The position numbers and the translations under genes are program-made. DNA of 64,000 nt. Source: Synanceia verrucosa (taxonomy: Eukaryota > Chordata > Actinopteri > Perciformes > Synanceiidae). The notes under the pieces were generated by a model, which worked only from the letters and a program-made list of their open reading frames with translations, ran no database searches and was not told where the DNA came from. This document shows, in pieces, positions 35,800-46,800 of the stretch (positions are counted from its first letter, which is position 1; each line of letters begins with the position of its first letter). The stretch is from assembly GCA_029721515.1 (NCBI GenBank), contig CM056550.1, positions 17,855,119-17,919,118 of the forward strand, written 5' to 3'.

Positions 35800-36660
35800 C
35801 TGAGGCTTAAACTCAAATTCCAGGGACTTTAGTGTTAATATTTTATGCTACTTTATACTTCACAACAATTTAAGAAGCACATACTGTACTTTTAAGATAG
35901 AAAGGGCTTTATTGTCATCTACACCTACAGAGCTTCACGAATGTATTATCCCTCCACCCAGTGTAAGGTGTGTACCACCACTGCTCTAAATAAACAGTAT
36001 TACTGATTACCAAAGTAGTTTCTGTATTGGTTGATCCACCAGTATGTGTAAGCTCTTTAATCAAAATCATATCTTTAATGCTAAAATATAATTATTGTTG
36101 TTTTTAAATAAATGCTTAGGTTTGTCTAATATGATCCAGTATTTGAATAAAAATGTAACTTAATGATTTTGTTTCCCAATCATCACAACACCAAATACAA
36201 GTCTTCAGATCTTTTATATATTTTAGTCAAAGTAGCATTCCAACAAGTTAAAAATACTTGGTAGGAGTGGTAAAAGGTTTGCAGACAGATGGATTATAGG
36301 TTATTTCTGTAGAATATTTTTTTTTTGTTGGACATTTCCAAGCTTCAGTCAAACATCCTGTTACTGAACATTTAGGCCCACGCTTACATTTAACTCATGT
36401 GTTATCATCAAACCATTAGTTTTTCATAAGCTGCTAAAGAGACACTTTTTCTTGAGCTTAATGGTGCGTGAATCTTTTCCTGTGGGTTTTTAACTCAGCA
36501 CCAACTCTTCAGGGACATAAAAATCAATTCACTCAACACATTTATTATGCCACTGCTTATCAGTAGTCACATGTGTACCTGTGTTTCATTAATGCTTTAA
36601 TTTGCTGGAACTAAAATGTTTTTTTCTAGGTCAGTTTCCTGCTGTGACACATATTCCTCC
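35800..36660. other. Intergenic between msl1 and gip
   Basis: Mostly AT-rich unique sequence. 35898-35945 (GGGCTTTATTGTCATCTAC) looks like a retroelement tail. No gene is evident. Confidence 0.5.
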
Positions 36661-36671
36661 TGAGGAAACTC

Positions 36672-36678
36672 TATAAAA
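36672..36678 (+). promoter_or_regulatory. gip: gip TATA box
   Basis: CTATAAAAG lies about 80 nt upstream of the donor (AAAG|GTAAGG at 36751/36752) of a short non-coding first exon. A TATA-driven promoter fits a tissue-restricted hormone gene and contrasts with the TATA-less neighbours. Confidence 0.6.
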
Positions 36679-36912
36679 GACCATTTCTGAAGGCAGCCAA
36701 CCAAAGATAAGCTGCTTAAGTATTCCTGTTAAAGGTATCCTCCATTTAAAGGTAAGGATATATGCTTACACATTCATTTATTCTGATTTAAACTGCATTA
36801 TATATGTTTACTCCTCCTTTTCCCATCTACTGTAGGTTAGGAAAGTAAAGACATTATTGTTGATCAGCTCTCATGTAATCAAACATTTCTGTTTCTTTGC
36901 TTTGAGGTCATC

Positions 36913-37754
36913 ATGCTGTTTGACCTTTTGCTCGTCTTGCTGCTTGGAGCTCTGCACAAAGGAAACACTGAACAGACGTGGTTAGACACTCTAACATTAC
37001 GTTATAGTCTCCTTAAAACACTGCAGGACTGATGAAGACTAGCAAGACAAAGCCGTTAGACATAATCCACAGAATAATCTTTACTTCAAGCAGTCAAACT
37101 TTATTTGTTTATCACCTTTCATGCAATTCAAAGATACTCAACAACATGATAAAACAGAGAAATTTACACAAGAAATAAGAACTAACAAAACACTGAAATG
37201 GATTATAAATGTTAATGCTTTGTGCTGTCAGTTTTCTTATTCTGCTTAAAACTAAGTCATCAATAATTAACTACTTTAATGCTAGATTAAATGTTTGAGT
37301 TGTTTTTCAAGCAAAACTGCCATTTAATTATCTAGTTCAGTTTTTCTTTGGTTTGTGTTTGAATATATTTGAGTTGTGTTTGTTGGATTTGACAAAACAA
37401 GACACATGAAGGACACTATTTTCTGGTATCAACTAAACAGTGAATTGAGAAAGTTGTGTGAAGTTGTGTCATGTGAGTTCATATTTGTCAAGTGTCAGTG
37501 ATGAAGTGCAGCCTGTGAGCAGAAGATACGCTGAGTCGACCATCGCCAGTGAAATCAGCAAACTCATGGATTCAATGGTGCAGAAGAGCTTTGTTGATTT
37601 CCTGCTCGACCAACGGGAGAAAAAAAACAGGTGAGTTATTGAAAGATTGAAGGATCAAATCAGGAAGAATAGACTTAAGGTTTCTCTGTTTGCTCATAGA
37701 CCTGCTGCCACGGCAGAGGACGAACGAGACCTGCTGCTGAAAAGAAAGTTTTAG
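36913..37754 (+). CDS. gip: Glucose-dependent insulinotropic polypeptide (GIP) precursor
   Basis: Coding exons 36913-36980, 37493-37630 and 37700-37754 total 261 nt and 86 aa. A signal peptide (MLFDLLLVLLLGAL) is followed by a short propeptide ending in the dibasic RR. The hormone spans residues 35-65, beginning YAESTIASEISKLMDS and ending FLLDQRE before KK. The Tyr-Ala start, the SxxxMDxxxxxxFVxFLL pattern and about 31 residues mark GIP within the glucagon family. It is secreted and acts on the GIP receptor. Non-coding exons flank the coding part: one ends at 36751, and another acceptor at 37832 follows a donor that touches the stop codon. Human GIP also sits beside SNF8, which confirms identity. 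The C-terminal propeptide is very short. Confidence 0.93.
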
Positions 37755-37993
37755 GTCTGTTTCCCTTTTATTCACCATATAAACTGATCGATTCTGTGTT
37801 TAATACCTTGTCTCACCTCCTGTTCTTCCAGGCTGCAAACCATCAGCTTCCTGATGCCTTCTTTTCATACTGATAAAAACTGGGATGACAATCATGCATT
37901 TGTATTTGACACACTCAATATCATCTTGTGTGTAGTGAATATTTAATTCACCTATTCAATAATAATTCTGCAGCACAAATCACAACACAGCAA

Positions 37994-37999
37994 AATAAA
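37994..37999 (+). terminator. gip: gip poly(A) signal
   Basis: AATAAA about 240 nt after the gip stop, downstream of the non-coding exon that starts at 37832. Confidence 0.6.
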
Positions 38000-38536
38000 G
38001 TGATTTCAGACTGAATAAAATAAGTTGTGCTGTATTTTGTTTGTGGTCATTCTGTCCAACAGTGATGTGAGGTTTTACTCGAGTACAGTTCTCATGGTAC
38101 TTATACTTTACTTCAGTCTTCATACTTTTATAACACTACATTTGCTGACTCAGTTTTCCATCTGGTCAGCTGCTTATTTAGATATTTACACACTATTTAT
38201 TTATATTATATATTAGTTCATAATTTGTTCACTGATGTCGCTACTTCTTATTTTTATTATTATGTTGTTGCACAATCCACTTTACTGCTGTAACAATGTA
38301 AATTTCCCCATTGGTTTCCCCACTGTTATGTAAAGTTTTTTGAACCTATACCATATTAATAAGCAATATTTTTGTTTCAGGACATTGACTTGTTACATAC
38401 TATTTAACCTTAAATAAAAAAAAACTGTATTTAAGGTTAAATAGTAGCAGAATAAAGAGCTTTATTCTGTTATTATTGGTCCCACACTGTCCTGCTATAT
38501 TCTCCAGGACACTGAGGGGCGCTGTGGCATCTTTGA

Positions 38537-38544
38537 TGACGTCA
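38537..38544. promoter_or_regulatory. snf8: Consensus CRE upstream of snf8
   Basis: A perfect TGACGTCA about 320 nt upstream of the snf8 ATG. The TAACGTTAGC words common to promoters here follow at 38755-38775. The start of transcription is probably between 38580 and 38850. Confidence 0.45.
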
Positions 38545-38864
38545 CCAACCAGGAAGTATTTCACTCCCCTAGCAAACAAATTAGGAACCGCTGTACTGAT
38601 GTAGCTCTATTTTATCGCATTAATCAGCTAAAATTTCTCCATAAAATTGTACTTTTGACTTTACTCGGAATATCGGGCTGCTAATATGAAAGTTAACGAT
38701 GTTAAATAAGCGCGTTTTGTGCACTACCACGACAAAACAGGATATGCTCTCGCAGCTAACGTTAGCTTAGCCTAAGCTAACCGTTGAAGCGCCGGCTGCT
38801 GTTTTTCGATAAAAAACAGTCGTGGTTTAATTTTACCTCATAGTTTGCAGCAGATATCAGCAGG

Positions 38865-41800
38865 ATGCATCGCAGAGGAGTTGGTGCTGGAGCCATCGCC
38901 AAAAAGAAGCTGGCAGAGGTGAATTACAGTTGTTAATGGACGTTTTGTGTTCTGCTGTAACTGTCAGTTTAGTTAAAGAGTTACAGTTTCAGTCGTACAT
39001 GCCTGTATTAACATAATTATAGCTTAATTATTTGTGTTTTAATACTTTAATATAACGAATGAGTGATCCATTGTCTTGCTTGGAGTATGTCTTATTTGAC
39101 ATCATTTATTAGTTCTATTTTATTTGATATGGACAATACCATTTGAGATTAAACTAATGTACTCCATAGTTTACTTAGTTGGGCTTTTACTTGTACAATG
39201 TTATTAAAATATACAGTTTCTTATGTCATAAATCACAATATAATGCAATCCACACACTACACATCCTTCAATATACCAATAGACTTTGGTAATGTACAGT
39301 ACAATTAGCTAAACCAGATACAGCTCTGGTTTACTTCTAGTCAGCACGTCTCACTATCTGGGATTAATTTGGTTTCACTTTGCATTGTCACTGCTTTTTC
39401 TGGAGAAAGTTGATTGTCCACATTTATCTTGTGTTAAATGTTTTGTCCAGTTGTTATATATGTTATATTTTGTGTTATTTCTTCCAGCACCATCTTTCAT
39501 ATCTAACCTGTCTCTGTCATTTTCTGTTTAGGCCAAATATAAGGAGAGAGGAACTGTTCTTGCAGAGGACCAAATTGTCCAAGTGAGTTTTTATGTCAAC
39601 AGCATTTCATTGTTTTGAGATTAGAAGCACTTTTTTTTGTGGTGTACAGTATGTAAGTGTGTTATTACTGTCCTTTGGTACAATGTTAACATACCTGTAC
39701 TCAGTATTTACTCACCTGTTGCTGTTTTTCCTCCAGATGTCGAAGCAGCTGGAGACCTTCAAGTCGAACCTGGAGGAGTTTGCCAGCAAGCATAAACAAG
39801 AAATCCGAAAGAACCCACAGTTCAGGGTTCAGTTTCAGGAGATGTGTGCAACCATAGGAGTTGACCCACTTGCCTGTGAGAAACTTATGGAATATAATCT
39901 GCTTTAGGGAATCTGTTTGAATCAATGTTTTAAATAACTTTCCTCATTTCCTCCACAGCTGGTAAAGGCTTCTGGTCTGAGATGCTCGGTGTAGGTGACT
40001 TCTATTATGAGCTCGGTGTACAGATTATTGAAGTGTGCCTGGCCCTGAAACACAGAAACGGAGGTGTGTAATTTTTGTTAAAATGAATTGGTTGTCAGTG
40101 TGTTTGACTGGTAATAAAGAGGTGACAAAAACCTGTAATCAGAGGCAGTTGATCTTAACTGCATCCCTTATTTTCTGCATGTCAACACTAATATACAATG
40201 AATCCAGTCATCCATTTCCAAGATTAATACTGTGTCTGGCTTTTAAATGGTGACATGTTTTTTATTTATTTCTTAGGTCTTATTACTTTGGATGAGCTCC
40301 ACCACAGAGTACTGAAGGGAAGAGGTAAATACGCTCAGGACGTGAGCCAGTAAGTTGAATATTTCAGAGAAAATTCAACATTTGAATCTTCTCCTGCCCA
40401 TATGTTGGTATACGGTGTATGGTTTATTAAAATCATGAAATATGTGCCTCCCAGAGATGACTTGATGAGAGCCATAAAGAAGCTGAAGGTGATGGGGAAC
40501 GGTTTTGGGATGATTCCTGTTGGTGGGTCTTACTTGGTCCAGTCTGTCCCAGCTGAGCTCAATATGGATCACACTGTAGTCCTGCAGCTGGCCGAGGTAA
40601 GACGCAGCTCCTGGGTTAATTATATAAAGCAGGTGTCACACATTAACACATAATTTTCACCAAAGTAAAATAAAGCACACTTTGAGGTGGCAGTATACTG
40701 GCAAATCCCATTTTCTGTAAACTAAAATTACTGATTTTGTCCATGGAGTCTGGTGAATTTCCCCGTGAATTTCCAGATTTCCCTGCTGTGGGACTGATTA
40801 TATTCTTATTTGAATTGAGCATCCTGTAGGTTTTTGAAGATCCAAGAGTCTGTATTGTCATTATGCAACATAACGAAATTTTATTGAGTTACTCGGCTTA
40901 GAGGCGCACATAAATGTAGAAATATATAAAGTATAAATGGAATGAATTGTAATATTTGCAGCAGAAATGTAATATTTGCATAATGACTGTAGTTCAAGAG
41001 AAGGCAGTGAAATTCTAGTGAATATTCTAAATACAGTGTTCGCAGAAAAATGATATTGGTTTTTGTCAACCTTTATGCTCAAAGAAGATAAAGAGGTGAC
41101 ATTCTTCTCACATCTGTCTATAAAAATGTGTTTTTCATCTTTTTTGTGGGGAATAAGAGCTAAGAATTCAGTCACTGGAATAAAAAAAAAATCCATCTGC
41201 AGAACAAGTTTTCAAGTCAAACACTTGATGTCGCTATTTTCCTCCAGGCCAAGTATCACACGAGCTTTGTAGCTTTACCCATCATGTCTGAACTCAACAT
41301 CTGCAGAGATCTGCTTTATGCTTGAATGCTAAAGAATCCATCACTGTAACAGACAGATGGAGGCAGGAATTTCAGAGATTTGCTGTCTGAAAAGGACTTG
41401 TTGCTCCAAACAGAGAGAGATCATGGCTGTTGTTTCTTTGTTCATTCGTAGAAAAAGGGCTTCGTCACAGTGAGTGAGATCAAGGAGAGTCTGAAATGGG
41501 AGAAGGAGCGAGCGAGTCACGTCCTGGTAGGTGTTTTATCAGCTCATTTCAGGTCACTGTATACGACAGATGGACTCCTGCTCCTGATGCTCTGCAACAG
41601 GCAAAGAAGGTCTTAAAAACACTGAATTCAATATTAACACAGTTTAAATTTAATTTACAAGAGTTTACAAAATATTTTCTCTCTCCTGCAAGAGTCTATG
41701 TTAATATAATATTAAAATAAAATAGGGTTTGTTGTGACTCTGTTCTTAGTGAGGCAGGGCACCGTCTCATAACGAGCAAATTACTTTAATAAGTAAAACT

Positions 41801-42347
41801 AAATTGGTTCATCCGTCTCCATTTCCTGCTGCTTGTCCTGGTTCAGGTTAATTAATTATAACCATGATTAGTCAATTATTTGATTTGTCTGCAGCCTCTG
41901 GTTTCACCATATTAAATGAGAGGATTTATTGTTTTTCTTTGTGTAAAGGTGGAAATGACGACATCATTTTCTGCTCTGAGAAATTGTTAAACATATATAA
42001 GACTGAATAATTAATCAAGAAGACAATCACTAGCTGCAGTCCTGGATAGATTGTTTCATATGTAGCACAGGAGAAAGATTTATAACTTGTTATCTGACTA
42101 CATATTGTACTTTTTCACCTCGGGATGATATTATTTAGAGAGAAAGAGTATTACACTGAATTGTAGGTGGTGTTAAATAGTTTTGAAGAGGTGTTGAATT
42201 GTCTTACAGGATCATCTGCTGAAGGAAGGCCTGGCCTGGTTGGACTCTCAGGCAGCTGGAGAAGCTCAGTACTGGCTGCCGGCCCTCTTCTCTGAGCTCA
42301 CCTCCCGTGACATCACACCAGAGGAGGCCAATCAGATGACGCCTTAA
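38865..42347 (+). CDS. snf8: ESCRT-II subunit SNF8/VPS22 (EAP30)
   Basis: Eight coding exons: 38865-38918, 39532-39582, 39737-39875, 39959-40063, 40277-40349, 40455-40596, 41452-41526 and 42210-42347. They total 777 nt and 258 aa, the same length as human. The start MHRRGVGAGAIAKKKLAEAK is the conserved N-terminal helix. Family landmarks are MSKQLETFKSNLEEFA, RVQFQEMCATIGVDPLAS, GKGFWSEMLGVGDFYYELG, and two winged-helix domains in the C-terminal part (HHRVLKGRGKYAQ ... MIPVGGSYLVQS; EKKGFVTVSEI ... DHLLKEGLAWLD). ESCRT-II (SNF8, VPS25, VPS36) bridges ESCRT-I and ESCRT-III on endosomes during cargo sorting. Neighbouring gip and calcoco2 match human 17q21.32. Confidence 0.97.
40840..40890 (+). 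repeat. Retroelement-tail-like fragment in a snf8 intron
   Basis: GTCTGTATTGTCATTATGC then AACATAACGAAATTTTATT matches a tail motif seen widely in fish repeats (TTTATTGTCATTxTxCA ... ACGAAATT). Confidence 0.45.
41848..42045. repeat. Interspersed repeat copy (AATTAATC ... GCTGCAG family) in snf8 intron 7
   Basis: It begins TTAATTAATTATAACCATGA and ends AATAATTAATCAAG, then CACTAGCTGCAG. It shares internal words with the copies at 46594-46945 and 48975-49250. Ends rich in ATTAATC plus GCTGCAG suggest a short non-autonomous element with inverted ends. Confidence 0.45.
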
Positions 42348-42718
42348 CCGAGACGTGTTGGTAAACAAAATACAGCCGGTGGGGATTCAGGCTCATGTGA
42401 TGGAGCTGGATCACTTTCTGGACACGTTCCTCCACTGACTTCTATGCAACGAGTGCGCTCACTCTATGAGACTATTATTAGACACTGAGCTGCACATGGA
42501 CTTCAGTGATGCTGCTGTCGCAGGTTATGGGCCGATCAATGTTATCACAATTTTTCATGTATAAAGAGGAACCTTTAAAGATACAACAAGCTGCATTTGA
42601 CCACTTGGTTTTTATTATGTCCATTTAAATGCACTTTAATCATTCATACTTGTTTCATCGCTGAGCCTCATACCAACAATTCATTCTGTCAGTCCCATTT
42701 TAAAATCAACAGAAGTTA

Positions 42719-42724
42719 AATAAA
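42719..42724 (+). terminator. snf8: snf8 poly(A) signal
   Basis: AATAAA about 370 nt after the snf8 stop. Confidence 0.55.
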
Positions 42725-43865
42725 CGGTGAATCTGGTTAAAGCAGAGCAGAGAGAAAAGTGCAAAGTCATCCTGTAAATGAAGAGCTGTGGTTAACATAC
42801 AAAGTGTTCGTTCAAATTTAAAGTAGGGATATCGATATTGGCGCATTAATGCGATTAATCGGCGTAAACTTGTGCAACGGTAACTCTACCTGGACAAACT
42901 GCCCAAAATGTGTTACTAGAGACGTGCTAACAGGTCATGAAGCACAACTCCATTCAAATAATCAAGGAAAATAACGCAGTCGTAACTACAAACGTGCTGA
43001 CAAAATTAGATTAACCATATTTTTTTGAATCTGTCCAAGCTTCTCCTGAAATTCAGCAAACAAATAATCCATCAAAGAGCATCGTTAAGTATTAATAAAA
43101 AAATAAACACAGCGCTTATTAGAGCTAATGTGTCGCTCTGATTTTAGCTAATAGCCCTAATATATACACGTGTGTTGACTTCAACAGCTCTAATTTAAGG
43201 TGTTTATTTAAAGGACCATTCCACTATTTAAGCATGTTTTTTTTTTTTTTTTAAACTTAAAATACACATTACTGCAGTTTTCCAAAGCACAACATAACTT
43301 GTTTAAAATCATGGTTGTGCAATATGAACACCAGCTTTCAGTGACTTACTAAAGTGCTTTATGGTTGTACTTAAACCTCATAAAAAGAGTTGTGCAGGGC
43401 TGGGCATCGAACGCCGCTGAATTACTGCAAAGTAAAACTGGCTTGAGGCACGTGTGAATATGGTTAAAAAATTAGATCTGTGCCTCTCTGTCCATAAACA
43501 TTGTGTTTGGGTTTTTGGGTTTGGGTTTTTGGTTTTTTTTTCTTGATACTGAAACACTGGAAGCATGAAACCTTTTCAAACGAAGCCCAGCTGCATTAAC
43601 AACCACTGACGACCAAAATAAACGAGGACGTGATGTTCCCTGTGATGGATTAAGTGCTGTAACTCAGACAGGTTTCATGTCTCTGCCAGCGGATCGTTTC
43701 TGCATTATTGACTCTGAGAAGCTACGCTTTGGAAAACGACCAGCCGTGATGTAAATGCAGCATAATTTTCAGTTACAGTGTGCAAAAAGTAACGGTGTGG
43801 TCCTTTTACACGTGACCACCCGACTTGTAAGACAGAGTTTGTTTTTGCCTCCAGCGGCGGCGCTC
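42725..43865. other. snf8-calcoco2 convergent 3' region
   Basis: This contains the calcoco2 3'UTR, and the poly(A) signal used decides its extent: 43203-43208 AATAAA on minus is the best candidate. 42838-42870 has ATTAATGCGATTAATCG, part of a known-looking fish dispersed repeat. No UBE2Z or ATP5MC1 gene is present. Confidence 0.5.
43203..43208 (-). terminator. calcoco2: Likely calcoco2 poly(A) signal
   Basis: AATAAA on the minus strand about 660 nt beyond the calcoco2 stop. If used, the two convergent transcripts end about 0.5 kb apart. Confidence 0.45.
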
Positions 43866-46800
43866 TCACAGCTCGTGGCCGTAGACGTGATCCTCGAAGA
43901 CGGACTGGTCCATGCCGTCGCAGATCATGGTGCAGAAGGGACACACTCGGTGACTCTGCTCGTGCTGCTCCAGTTCGTGTCGGGTTATGCAGGGGAAGCT
44001 CTCCTGGCAGTGACGACACACCAGCGCCTGCCGGGGGCAGAAATAGAGACGGGAGTCAGGAGTGGTAACAAAATAGGGAGCGGATTATGTTTGGAAAATA
44101 AACGGTAAACATGTGGAGCTGTGAGTGAACGTCCAGAGATGAGCAGCTATGGCTCAATGACATCATGTTTTCTAGGACTTTTATGAGCTTCTTACTAAAA
44201 CTGGACTCGAATGAGTGAACTCACCTCTTCTTCCTCCGTGTCTGCAGCGCTCCCTGCAAGCAAAGAAAAACACCAGATTTGTTAAAACAACTGTGCTTTA
44301 TTCATTGTTATTCTAGCGCTGTTGATATCCATGACTCCTGACTTTCTGGAAATAATTTGTTAGGAGAAGTGGGGGTTTAGTTTAGTGACACAATATTAAT
44401 ATATATTTTTATTGTGATACTACTGTTTTTTGGGGGTAAATCCAACAAATTAAATATCTGATAAAGGTACTTTGTTACACAGAACACATGAAAATCCCAA
44501 ATTTGAAAAGCAATCCAGCTCACTGAAGTAAAGCAGCGTTCCCACGTGTCCTGGAAAACCTGGAAAATGACTGACCAATTTACAGCAAAATCTTTGATCG
44601 TTATGTCATCACATCGCCCCCAGCCCAACCGTCTAGTCATGTGAAAAGTTCCTTTTACATTTTTGGAAACTCCTCTGACCTTTGAAAAACCTCCGGTGGG
44701 TAAATCTCAACACACCACCAGGGCTAAGTGGGGTAAATGCCAGTAACCTTGCCCTTTGTACTGCACGTGAAACACACTGGGATTGATCTTTCATGATGAC
44801 TCACCGATGTTCTCGTACAGGTTCTCGGCCTGTTCAGGACTCTCCTGCTGCTGCCAGTCATCGGTGGCTGGCGAGGCGGCGTCAGGCTGCCTGTTGGGAG
44901 CTGCCTGGAGGTCGTCATAAGCTCTGCGTAGCGCTTCGATATCGCTGACCAGATTCTGACAGAATAAATGCAGTTGAACAAACGAGAAGTCTGAAATCAC
45001 AAAGCGAATCTTCTGAACCGTACCTGGTTTTCTCTGGTGAGCTCCTCCTTCTCGTGTCTCTCCAGCAGGATCATGTGCTCCTTCTCCTCTATGATGGCGT
45101 CTTTATCTGCGATCGCTGCGTGAGCCTCTGCGAGCTGCAGCTGGAAAACAGAGAAGGCAAACAAGCCTCAGGTTTTAGTGCGTGGACAGCTGAACATCTG
45201 AAACTGGCCCATGATCTGCTGCTATAAGAGCATCAGTGAGGTGTGATGATGGTCATCAGGTCAACCTGCCAAAAAAAACATGCCCAGAGCTGAACACCTG
45301 CACCTCTTGCACCATTTTAACAGTCCCATTTAATACTTTTTAAAACCTCAACAAATATAATTTAAGATCTAAAAATGTTATAACACTTTATTGGTAGAAA
45401 ATAGTCAATTTATTGTAGGGCCTGACAATATGGAGTTTTTCAGGCTGATGCCAATATTGATATTTATCAGGAAAAAAAATCCATTAACCTATTAATCTTA
45501 AATAATATTTTTTAATGAATTTTTTTCAGCCCTTTAACACTTGTAACAACGATATAAATTGAAGGCATAACACTTAACTTTTTTCACAACTTTCGGGAAC
45601 AAAGAAGTGAACAAAATAACATCAAAAATTGCAGTAAATCTCTGAATGCTGTGTTTTCCTATTGGCATTAAACACACCATCTGAAAATTGAATACCTACA
45701 GCAAATTTACGGTAATTTTAAGACAATTTAAGACCCTAATTACCTGGATTTTAATTTAAGACATGTTGGTTATAAACTATTTAATTAATCAACTACTCTC
45801 TGGACCATGTCTTTAAAAAAAACTTCTATTTTCTTCATCCTCCTCTCTTTGCGTGTAGTAAACTTGCTTTTACTCTTTTATATTTTGTCTTCCATGCCTC
45901 ATATTTTCTCTGTTTCCCCTTTTCCTTATTCTAACCTCTGTTTTGAAGCGCCACAGATACTTTTGCTTTTGTCGTCATGTTTCAACAGGAAGAACCATCC
46001 AGAAACTGTTGTATTCACACTAAATATGGTGTCAGTGTTTGCTGCAGCTTTCAGATATCTCTTCACTCTAAAGCTCCAGAGGATCTAAACCAGGTCTGGT
46101 TCCTGCAGAGTTCACTTACATCTTGTTTGCTACTCCTCCGTTGTACCTGCTCACATGATGCCATCACCTTCTGCAGCTGCTCCCTGACCTGCAGCAGCTC
46201 TTTGTCCAGAAACTCGGCATGTCTCTTAGTGTTTTTGGTCTCTTCCCTCTCAGCCTGCAGCTTCACCTGAGCATCCTGAAGCTGGCTAACAACAGTCTGA
46301 TACTGCACCTGAAGAGGATGGGCAGCAAGCGTTCAGCACAGAGGAGCGGTCACTTCATTATTTGTGTTTAATATGTTCCCACCCTCAGATCTTCGTCTGG
46401 ACAGTCCTGCTGAGACAGCCTCCTACATAACTCCTGGTTCTCTCGCTTCACGTCATCCATGTCGAGTGCGACACTTTGCATCCTTTGCAGCTCTGCAGAG
46501 AGACGCTCCTTCTCTTTCTCACTGCTCTGAAGGTCAACCTGTCAAAGGTAAAACAAGCACTCATCACAAGAAGGATACTATCTGGACCCAAAAAGAGCTG
46601 CAGCAATTAATCACTATTAAAGTAATCGCCAACTATTTTGACAATTGATGAATTTGTGTAAGAAATTTCCCTGATTCCATTTTCGTGGGTGTGAAGCTAC
46701 CACTGATCTCAAGTGATCAATTCCTTTGTTTAGTCTATAAAAAATGTACAAAATTTGGATCAGTGTTGTTTGTCCACGGCTCAAAAATACTCAGTTTACC

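Noticed and set aside
45807..46088. 93-codon plus-strand hydrophobic frame
   Set aside because: It lies in a calcoco2 intron, is antisense and T-rich; the hydrophobicity comes from composition.
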